In this document: positions 1-4,734 of the stretch, one piece after another
Numbering within the stretch: position 1 is the first letter of the stretch
How the letters are laid out: every line of letters starts with the position of its first letter
Source of the DNA: Armatimonadota bacterium
GTDB taxonomy: Bacteria > Armatimonadota > UBA5829
Reading direction: 5' to 3'
DNA: 10,533 nt
Assembly: GCA_023474015.1 (NCBI GenBank)
Contig: JAMCYN010000146.1
Span: forward strand, 1-10,533
Translations under genes and position numbers: made by a program
The notes under the pieces: generated by a model
Seen by the model: the letters and a program-made list of their open reading frames with translations, nothing else
What the model was told of the DNA's origin: nothing
Database searches by the model: none

Positions 1-68
1 GTAGCCTGATCACGCAGTTGCATTGCCCGCCATATCTCTTCTTCACCGATACAACCTGCTCTCGCCAT
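1..68 (-). CDS. 5' end of an unidentified minus-strand gene (partial)
   Basis: Reading the minus strand from an ATG at 68 gives 22 open codons to the window edge: MARAGCIGEEEIWRAMQLRDQA. The start is well supported. A GGAGGG Shine-Dalgarno lies at 77-82, eight bases before the ATG, and a good sigma-70-type promoter lies just upstream at 91-119. The visible peptide is hydrophilic and probably helical, with no signal peptide. It is too short to assign to a family, so no function is proposed. It is transcribed divergently from the TPR/RACo operon. Confidence 0.6.
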   Translation of the reverse strand, partial: MARAGCIGEEEIWRAMQLRDQA

Positions 69-90
69 GGTATGCACCCTCCACAGCAAG

Positions 91-119
91 AGTATATCAT
101 AGTGTCAGCTTGAAAGCAA
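91..119 (-). promoter_or_regulatory. Promoter for the leftward partial gene
   Basis: On the minus strand TTGCTT (114-119) and TATACT (91-96) are separated by exactly 17 bp, a good match to the housekeeping sigma-70 consensus. Transcription would start near 84, leaving a leader of about 16 nt that just includes the GGAGGG ribosome-binding site. Confidence 0.6.
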
Positions 120-318
120 AGCGGAATAAGAATACGCTCGATTTTATAAGCCAAAGCGACCGGGACCAGTGCCAGGAATGCATTCCAAAGGACTGATAAG
201 ACAAGCAGACTAGGATTCATAGTCTCGAATACGCATGGGTTGGCTGGAATGTTCCCAAGGAGGTTCGCAACTGACAGTGAAAGCGTGGCTTTTCACGCTG
301 CACTTTCAGAAATATGAC
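120..318. other. Non-coding spacer between divergent promoters
   Basis: No credible gene is visible here. A minus-strand open frame at 217-408 has no ribosome-binding site, no recognisable composition, and overlaps the TPR-gene promoter. Two symmetrical elements are seen: a perfect 12-bp palindrome GGAATGCATTCC at 175-186, and a small hairpin with arms AGCGTG (282-287) and CACGCT (294-299). The hairpin has no T-run, so it is not an obvious terminator. Either element could bind a regulator acting on both divergent promoters, but nothing shows this. Confidence 0.4.
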
Positions 319-347
319 TTGATTTGTAGGCGCGAAGTTGGTATACT
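319..347 (+). promoter_or_regulatory. Promoter of the TPR-RACo operon
   Basis: TTGATT (319-324) and TATACT (342-347) are separated by exactly 17 bp. Transcription would start near 354, giving a leader of roughly 93 nt before the ATG at 447. No other equally good promoter was seen before 447. Confidence 0.6.
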
Positions 348-446
348 GCAACCGAATGGGCAACCCCTTTAGCCTTCGCTGCCCGGCAGCCAAAAAGCAC
401 TCAATCATTATTTCATACCTTTGTCGTCCTGGCGTGGAGAGAGGAA

Positions 447-800
447 ATGATGGGGCAGATAGAAGAACATCTTGAACAAGGTGTTGCTTTGAAAATCGAC
501 GGCCTCTACGAAGAGGCTGAAAAGGTATTCAAGGGTATCCTCGAGGCAGACTGTGAGAACGTTGAGGCCCACAGGCAGCTCGGTCTGATCTATGGCTTCA
601 TGGGGCTTTTCGACGAGTCCATCGAGGAGCTGCTTGTTGCCGTACGCCTCGACGGACGCAATCTTGGCGCGAGAAACGACCTTGCACTAACATATTCAAT
701 GCTGGGCATGTGCGACGAAGCCAAAGCCGAGTTCGAGGCTGTCCTGATGTGCGACCCCGAAAACGAAGTCGCACGCAAAAACATTATATATTTCGTCTGA
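447..800 (+). CDS. Small TPR-repeat protein
   Basis: A 117-residue soluble protein made almost entirely of three consecutive 34-residue tetratricopeptide repeats, at about residues 9-42, 43-76 and 77-110. Each has the expected small/large pattern (G-L-Y-E-E-A, G-L-F-D-E-S, G-M-C-D-E-A turns, with D-P-E-N before the last linker). There is no signal peptide or membrane segment, so it should be cytoplasmic. TPR folds are protein-docking scaffolds and no catalytic residues are visible. Two in-frame ATGs occur at 447 and 450. GGAGAGAGGA at 436-445 can serve either, with better spacing for 450 if the GAGG core is used. It is the first gene of an operon: the RACo gene begins 6 bp after its stop. The arrangement suggests it docks the activator, the corrinoid protein or a methyltransferase, but that is inference. 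Confidence 0.85.
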   Translation: MMGQIEEHLEQGVALKIDGLYEEAEKVFKGILEADCENVEAHRQLGLIYGFMGLFDESIEELLVAVRLDGRNLGARNDLALTYSMLGMCDEAKAEFEAVLMCDPENEVARKNIIYFV

Positions 801-806
801 GTACCT

Positions 807-2675
807 ATGAAAAAAAGTAAGCTCATAAAGGTTATATTCGAGCCCGACGGGACGGAGGTTTTCGCACCGGCGGGCACGTTATTATCTAAGGCCGCGGCGG
901 CTTCCGGAAGCGCGGTCGAAATGCCGTGTGGCGGAAGGGGAACCTGCGGAAAGTGCAGAGTAGTTACGTCCGGCGCGGTCGGTGAACCGGGATCCACCGA
1001 AGCGCGCATTCTCGGCGTGGACGATCTCGCCGCCGGCGTGCGTCTGGCCTGCCAAATGAAGATCGCCGGCGAGATGACGGTGACAATCCCCGACACGAGT
1101 CGCTCCCTAGTGCAGAAGATACTCAGCCAGGGTGTGCTTCGCGAGTGCGAGGTGAGGTCAGGTGTGAGCAAAGTCTACTGCGAGTTGGCCCCTCCGCACC
1201 TGGAGGACGAGCGCGCCGAGTTCGAACGGATTGCCGCATACCTCGCTGCCCGCGACATCAAGCTAAAGCCTAACCTTAACGTAATTCGTGAGATCTCCAT
1301 CGTGTTGAGGACGGCCCAATACAAAGTGACCGCTGTGGTGTATGGGGATGAGCTGATCGCCTTGGAACCGGGCGATACTTCCAGTCGCTGTTACGGCATT
1401 GCGTACGACCTCGGCAGCACCACTATCGTCGGCTACCTGATGGACCTTGCGACCGGCCGGGAGATGGCGGTGTCGGCTGTTATGAACCCTCAGGTGGTTC
1501 ACGGCGACGATCTGGTCTCGCGAATCCTCTTCGCAACCACACAGGAGAATGGCGCCGCTGTGCTTCAGAGCGCTGCGATGGGTGCGCTCAACCGCATCGC
1601 CGAGACTCTGGCTAAGAGTGCTGGTATATCGCTTGAAAACGTCTACAAGGCTACTGTTGTCGGAAACACATGCATGACGCACCTGTTTCTGGGGATCGAT
1701 GTCGCAAGTTTGGGACAGTCGCCGTATGTGCCCAGCGTGTGCAGCGATGTCATAGTTTCAGCGCATGAACTTGGACTAACAATTAACCAAGAGGCCAAGG
1801 TGATAGTGCTGCCGAATATCGCCGGCTTTGTGGGGTCGGATACCGTCGGGGTGATGGTTTCGACAAAGTGGGAAGCCGATGGCCGCACCAGACTGGCGGT
1901 CGATATCGGTACCAATGGCGAGATGGCGCTGATGCACAAGGGTAAAACTTACGTTTGCTCCGCCGCCGCCGGCCCCGCGTTCGAGGGAGCTGGAATACGC
2001 TGTGGGATGCGCGGCGCGCCCGGCGCGATTGACAGCGTGGTGATCGACGAGACGGTTCGAATAAGCACCATTCAGAACCGCCGTCCCATCGGAATCTGCG
2101 GCTCGGGCCTTGTTGATGCCGTTGCGCAGATGCTCGATGCGGGGATTATCGACGAGACCGGCAGGCTCGTATCGCCCTCGGAAGCGGATCATCTATCTCC
2201 GGATGTTCGTGAGCGGCTTATCGAAGGCAACGACGGCGTTGAGTTCGTTCTTGCCAACCGAAAAGAGTCCGGCAGCGGTAGGCCGATCACACTCACTGCA
2301 GCGGATATCAGGCACATGCAGCTTGCCAAGGGCTCAATTCACGCGGCGATCCAGACCCTGATCCGAAGCGCGGGAACTACCGACGACGAACTTTCACAAA
2401 TTCTGCTTGCGGGCGCGTTCGGCAACTATATTCGTGTGGAGAGCGCTATTCGCATCAGCCTTATCCCAGAGATTGATAAATCCAAAGTGATCTCCATAGG
2501 CAATGCGGCCGGAGCGGGTGCGCGGCTGGCTCTCCTTTGCGAGCACGAACTCGAACTAGCGAGGCAACTTGCTCTTAACGCCGAGCACCTGGAACTTGCG
2601 ATTTCCCCTGACTATCAGATGGAACTGATGGACCGCATGATGTTTCCGGCCAGTCAGTTGACAGTTGACAGTTGA
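807..2675 (+). CDS. RACo-type reductive activator of corrinoid proteins ([2Fe-2S] + ASKHA ATPase)
   Basis: This 622-residue protein has the RACo/DUF4445 architecture. These ATP-driven activators reduce inactive Co(II) corrinoid proteins back to Co(I) in anaerobic methyl-transfer pathways. The N-terminal plant-ferredoxin-like domain has cluster ligands Cys41, Cys47, Cys50 and Cys82 (C-x5-C-x2-C-x31-C). A linker follows, then the actin-like ATPase core: DLGSTT (201-206), conserved N-P-Q...G-D-D-L-V-S-R-I, DIGTNGE (366-372), CGSGLVD (431-437), LAGAFGNY (~534-541) and GNAAGAG (565-571). Length is typical of the family, and no key residue is missing. It starts 6 bp after the TPR gene with no strong ribosome-binding site of its own, so translational coupling is likely. 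The last residues (QLTVDS) and the stop codon are encoded by a period-7 repeat, so the C-terminus has been altered. The cognate corrinoid protein is encoded 298 bp downstream. RamA-like activators are a close alternative, but they usually carry a C-terminal ferredoxin domain, absent here. Confidence 0.92.
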   Translation: MKKSKLIKVIFEPDGTEVFAPAGTLLSKAAAASGSAVEMPCGGRGTCGKCRVVTSGAVGEPGSTEARILGVDDLAAGVRLACQMKIAGEMTVTIPDTSRSLVQKILSQGVLRECEVRSGVSKVYCELAPPHLEDERAEFERIAAYLAARDIKLKPNLNVIREISIVLRTAQYKVTAVVYGDELIALEPGDTSSRCYGIAYDLGSTTIVGYLMDLATGREMAVSAVMNPQVVHGDDLVSRILFATTQENGAAVLQSAAMGALNRIAETLAKSAGISLENVYKATVVGNTCMTHLFLGIDVASLGQSPYVPSVCSDVIVSAHELGLTINQEAKVIVLPNIAGFVGSDTVGVMVSTKWEADGRTRLAVDIGTNGEMALMHKGKTYVCSAAAGPAFEGAGIRCGMRGAPGAIDSVVIDETVRISTIQNRRPIGICGSGLVDAVAQMLDAGIIDETGRLVSPSEADHLSPDVRERLIEGNDGVEFVLANRKESGSGRPITLTAADIRHMQLAKGSIHAAIQTLIRSAGTTDDELSQILLAGAFGNYIRVESAIRISLIPEIDKSKVISIGNAAGAGARLALLCEHELELARQLALNAEHLELAISPDYQMELMDRMMFPASQLTVDS

Positions 2676-2681
2676 CAGTTT
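2655..2681 (+). repeat. Heptamer tandem array CAGTTGA x3 + partial, ending the RACo gene
   Basis: CAGTTGA occurs three times back to back (2655-2661, 2662-2668, 2669-2675), followed by CAGTTT. The coding frame runs through it, so the array encodes the last six residues, and its third copy contributes the TGA stop. The same heptamer type reappears as an inverted pair in the rRNA leader at 10003-10074. Confidence 0.9.
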
Positions 2682-2689
2682 GGTGTTGG

Positions 2690-2713
2690 GTTTCGGCATT
2701 GAAATACCGAAAC
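2690..2713 (+). other. Hairpin downstream of RACo
   Basis: A 7-bp perfect inverted repeat, GTTTCGG (2690-2696) and CCGAAAC (2707-2713), with a 10-nt loop lies just after the heptamer array. There is no following T-run, so it is not a classic intrinsic terminator. It may protect the 3' end or be a remnant of a repeat insertion. Confidence 0.45.
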
Positions 2714-2733
2714 ACCGCCACCTATGGTCCCTT

Positions 2734-2768
2734 CATTCTGCATTCTACACTCTGCATTCTTCATTACC
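2734..2768 (+). repeat. Heptamer tandem array CATTCTG-type (5 units)
   Basis: Five consecutive 7-bp units are CATTCTG, CATTCTA, CACTCTG, CATTCTT and CATTACC, with period 7 maintained throughout. The array lies in the RACo/corrinoid-protein spacer and is non-coding. Confidence 0.85.
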
Positions 2769-2778
2769 CCTTCTGACC

Positions 2779-2812
2779 GCACGAGGTTACCATTGCGCGC
2801 ACGATGTTACCA
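2779..2812 (+). promoter_or_regulatory. Direct-repeat operator candidate upstream of corrinoid-protein promoter
   Basis: Two near-identical 14-mers, GCACGAGGTTACCA (2779-2792) and GCACGATGTTACCA (2799-2812), differ at one base and are spaced exactly 20 bp apart. That is about two helical turns, so both would lie on the same DNA face. They end 33 bp before the -35 box of the next promoter, a position typical of activator sites. No regulator gene is in the window. Confidence 0.45.
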
Positions 2813-2844
2813 AGAGAAAATGCGCTCAATTGTGCCTTTTGCCC

Positions 2845-2873
2845 TTGCATGCTTGATGAGGAATGTATATACT
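2845..2873 (+). promoter_or_regulatory. Promoter of the corrinoid-protein gene
   Basis: TTGCAT (2845-2850) and TATACT (2868-2873) are separated by exactly 17 bp. The -10 is strong and the -35 weak, as expected for an activator-dependent promoter. The predicted leader to the GTG at 2974 is about 95 nt. I do not see a cobalamin-riboswitch core in it. Confidence 0.5.
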
Positions 2874-2973
2874 GTTTTTGAATTGGTTTTACAATCAAGC
2901 TCAGTATCCGCGGTGCTATACGGTGTTGGCGACGCTATAGAAGCGCGGCGGAAAGATTACAGGAGGAGCTAAA

Positions 2974-3606
2974 GTGGCAGATTTGGAAGCACTGGCGCAG
3001 GCCATTATCGGTGGCAAGGCACCCGATGCAAAGCAGATTACGGAGCAGGCGCTGGCAGAGGGTCTCAATCCCGGTGACATCCTGAACAACGGCCTCGTTG
3101 CGGGTATGAACGTGGTCGGCGCGAAGTTCAAGAACAATGAGTTCTACGTGCCGGAAGTCCTGATCGCGGCCCGCGCCATGAAGCAAGCTATGGAGGTTCT
3201 GCGACCAAAGCTGGCTTCGAGCGGTGTTGTGTCCAAGGGCAGGGTCGCGATTGGAACGGTACGTGGAGATCTTCACGACATTGGTAAGAACCTGGTCGCC
3301 ATGATGCTCGAGGGCGCCGGTTACGATATCATCGACCTGGGTGTGGACGTTAAGCCTGAAGTGTTCGTTGAGACAGTGAAGAAGGGCTGTGAGGTCATTG
3401 CCCTTTCGGCGCTTCTCACCACCACGATGCCGGCCATGAAAGACACCATCGATGCCATGAAGGCCGAGGGCATTCGCGACAAGGTCAAGATCATGATCGG
3501 CGGAGCTCCCGTTACCCAAAACTACTCCGACGAGATCGGGGCGGATGGGTATTCACCGGATGCCGCAAGCGCGGTAGACAAAGCCAAGGAACTACTGGCG
3601 GTTTAG
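2974..3606 (+). CDS. Methyltransferase-associated corrinoid (B12-binding) protein
   Basis: This 210-residue protein belongs to the MtaC/MtbC/MtmC-type corrinoid proteins, which shuttle a methyl group on cobalt between a substrate-specific methyltransferase and an acceptor methyltransferase. Residues 1-85 are the helical cap domain (with G-x-N-x-V-G and Y-V-P-E-V). Residues ~88-210 are the Rossmann-like cobalamin domain. It carries the lower-ligand motif D99-L-H101-D-I-G104, the downstream S-A-L-L segment, and the I-G-G-A-P turn that holds the nucleotide tail. There is no signal peptide, so it is cytoplasmic. The GTG start at 2974 is fixed by AGGAGG (2961-2966) with 7-nt spacing and by the family's usual N-terminus. 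Its neighbour is the RACo activator that would keep it in the Co(I) state. The methyl donor cannot be deduced because no methyltransferase gene is in view. Confidence 0.93.
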   Translation: MADLEALAQAIIGGKAPDAKQITEQALAEGLNPGDILNNGLVAGMNVVGAKFKNNEFYVPEVLIAARAMKQAMEVLRPKLASSGVVSKGRVAIGTVRGDLHDIGKNLVAMMLEGAGYDIIDLGVDVKPEVFVETVKKGCEVIALSALLTTTMPAMKDTIDAMKAEGIRDKVKIMIGGAPVTQNYSDEIGADGYSPDAASAVDKAKELLAV

Positions 3607-3632
3607 TACGGTATAATTGATTAGATTCCAAC

Positions 3633-3671
3633 AGGGTGGGGCCGCTATACACGCGGCCCTGCCTTTATCTT
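3633..3671 (+). terminator. Intrinsic terminator after the corrinoid-protein gene
   Basis: A GC-rich hairpin with core arms GGGCCGC (3639-3645) and GCGGCCC (3653-3659) has a 7-nt loop. It is extended outward by weaker pairs to about 13 bp and is followed by a modest T-rich tail (TTTATCTT). It lies 27 bp past the stop and separates the corrinoid module from the flippase/glycan operon. Confidence 0.65.
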
Positions 3672-3696
3672 AGGGCGACGGAGGATGTGAAGCTCC

Positions 3697-4113
3697 TTGC
3701 AAGGTAATCTTACGCCTGGTTCATTCGGCCTTATCTGGATCGCCATCACCCTGGGGAGTTTCGGTCAGATTCTCCTGAAGCTCGGGCTCGGTCACAAAGA
3801 CCTGGGCGGTGGCTCGATCGTTGCTACTCTCTTCAAAATCGTCCTCGCAATGACGAATCCCTACCTGCTTGGGGGCCTCGCTCTCTACATTATCAGCACA
3901 TTCTTTTGGATTCTCGTCCTCAGCAGAGTACGTCTGAGTGTAGCATATCCCCTGATCAGCATGAGCTACTTTATGGTCGTGATCCTCTCGGCTTTGGTGC
4001 TCCACGAGCGCGTGAACTGGGCCTATGCAGTCGCTGGGCTCGCGTTCATCAGCGCGGGCGTGTCTTGTATCGGGCTTGGGCTCGGAAGAGCGCGTGAGAG
4101 GGGCGGCACGTAA
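3697..4113 (+). CDS. ArnE/ArnF-like small four-helix transporter subunit (first of pair)
   Basis: This 138-residue integral membrane protein of the small drug/metabolite transporter fold has four helices, near residues 8-30, 42-72, 80-100 and 108-130. It resembles ArnE/ArnF, which flip undecaprenyl-phosphate-linked aminoarabinose. Helix 1 has G-Q-I-L-L-K, and helices 2-3 have W-I-L-V-L-S-R-V...A-Y-P-L-I-S-M-S-Y. The glutamate that SMR drug exporters such as EmrE need in helix 1 is absent (glycine by my alignment), which argues against a drug pump. The start is a TTG at 3697: the frame is closed by a stop at 3688-3690 and no in-frame ATG or GTG precedes the first helix. GGAGG at 3680-3684 is a little far away (12 nt). 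Its stop overlaps the next start (TAATG), so the two subunits are coupled and probably form a heterodimer. The substrate is unknown; a lipid-linked sugar is likely. Confidence 0.8.
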   Translation: MQGNLTPGSFGLIWIAITLGSFGQILLKLGLGHKDLGGGSIVATLFKIVLAMTNPYLLGGLALYIISTFFWILVLSRVRLSVAYPLISMSYFMVVILSALVLHERVNWAYAVAGLAFISAGVSCIGLGLGRARERGGT

Positions 4114-4706
4114 TGCACGGGATAACTCTCGCTTCTTTCGGGCTTATATGGGTCACGCTTGTGTGCGTGAGTGTGGGACAGATCTTTCTGAAGCTGGGGG
4201 TCGGCACCGAGAAAATTCCCGTTGGTAGTTCTTTCTTTGCTACAATCGGCAACATTCTCGGCGCTATGCTTCGGCCTAAGGCGATTATAGGCTTCGGCTT
4301 CTATGTAGTGGGGACATTCATCTGGCTGCTGGTGCTCAGCAGGGTGGCGTTGAGCATCGCATTCCCGATGTTCAGTATGAGCTACTTTCTGGTGGTTATC
4401 CTCTCCGCGACAGTGCTCAAGGAGCGTGTGGACTGGCGGTTCGCGATCATCGGCCTGATACTGATCAGCATTGGCGTGACCTGCATCGGCCTCAGCAGCC
4501 CGAAGGGAGGGAATAGGGAACAGGGAATAGGGAACAGAGGGCATAGGGCTCAGGGCATAGGGCATAGAATAACGATGGTCCGGGATTTGCAATCCCGGAC
4601 CCATCTGCATGCTGCGGGAACGGCTATTTGGACGAAGCTACCTATGACCACAAACCTGAGTTCCCGCAGCAGGTGGTCAGGAAAGGCGGTGGGTAGAGAC
4701 GTCTAA
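4113..4706 (+). CDS. ArnE/ArnF-like small transporter subunit (second of pair), with repeat-derived C-terminal tail
   Basis: Residues 1-132 are a paralogue of the preceding protein: G-Q-I-F-L-K in helix 1, W-L-L-V-L-S-R-V and A-F-P-M-F-S-M-S-Y between helices 2 and 3, and a last helix ending I-G-V-T-C-I-G-L. Together the two would form the eight-helix flippase unit. The ATG at 4113 overlaps the upstream TAA. From residue 133 the sequence stops resembling a transporter. It enters a period-7 DNA array read as a glycine/arginine-rich seven-residue repeat, then two palindromic elements, and stops at 4704-4706. The final ~65 residues are therefore insertion-derived and hydrophilic. The sister protein ends at the equivalent point, so the ancestral protein was probably ~135-140 residues. 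Function of the core should survive, because only the tail after the fourth helix is changed. Confidence 0.8.
   Translation: MHGITLASFGLIWVTLVCVSVGQIFLKLGVGTEKIPVGSSFFATIGNILGAMLRPKAIIGFGFYVVGTFIWLLVLSRVALSIAFPMFSMSYFLVVILSATVLKERVDWRFAIIGLILISIGVTCIGLSSPKGGNREQGIGNRGHRAQGIGHRITMVRDLQSRTHLHAAGTAIWTKLPMTTNLSSRSRWSGKAVGRDV
4509..4566 (+). repeat. Heptamer tandem array GGGAATA/GGGCATA (8 units)
   Basis: Units are GGGAATA, GGGAACA, GGGAATA, GGGAACA (4509-4536), a 2-bp slip GA, then GGGCATA, GGGCTCA, GGGCATA, GGGCATA (4539-4566). It is read in frame as the start of the extra C-terminal tail of the second flippase subunit. Confidence 0.92.
4577..4601. repeat. REP-like perfect palindrome
   Basis: An 11-bp perfect inverted repeat, GGTCCGGGATT (4577-4587) and AATCCCGGACC (4591-4601), has a 3-nt TGC loop. 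GC-rich palindromes of this shape, with a TTTGCAA-like centre, are typical of bacterial REP elements mobilised by REP-associated tyrosine transposases (RAYTs). No RAYT gene is in the window. There is no T-run, so it is not a standard terminator. Confidence 0.7.
4611..4670. repeat. 11-bp inverted repeat pair flanking 38 bp
   Basis: GCTGCGGGAAC (4611-4621) and GTTCCCGCAGC (4660-4670) are perfect reverse complements 38 bp apart. They lie directly after the REP-like palindrome and look like the second stem of a composite REP/MITE-like element. The downstream arm abuts the open frame of the next gene. Confidence 0.6.
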
Positions 4707-4734
4707 CCCGGCGCTACGACGGCTACTGCCCTAC

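Noticed and set aside
217..408. 63-residue minus-strand open frame before the TPR gene
   Set aside because: No ribosome-binding site, no recognisable domain, and it covers the forward TPR-gene promoter. Treated as chance.
590..1171. 193-residue minus-strand open frame opposite the TPR and RACo genes
   Set aside because: It overlaps two well-supported genes and has low-complexity, serine/arginine-rich shadow composition. No start signal.
2682..2973. Cobalamin riboswitch in front of the corrinoid-protein gene
   Set aside because: The expected B12-box-like core is not visible. The spacer is explained by repeats, a direct repeat and a promoter.
2935..3519. 194-residue minus-strand frame opposite the corrinoid protein
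   Set aside because: The forward strand encodes an intact B12-binding protein with all motifs. The reverse frame is its shadow.
3612..3617. Perfect TATAAT hexamer as a promoter for the flippase operon
   Set aside because: No acceptable -35 lies 16-18 bp upstream, and a transcript starting there would meet the terminator hairpin at once. The operon's true promoter was not found.
4577..4601. Intrinsic terminator between the flippase and YfhO-like genes
   Set aside because: The palindrome is strong but has no T-run on either side, and the genes seem to form one operon. A REP-like element fits better.
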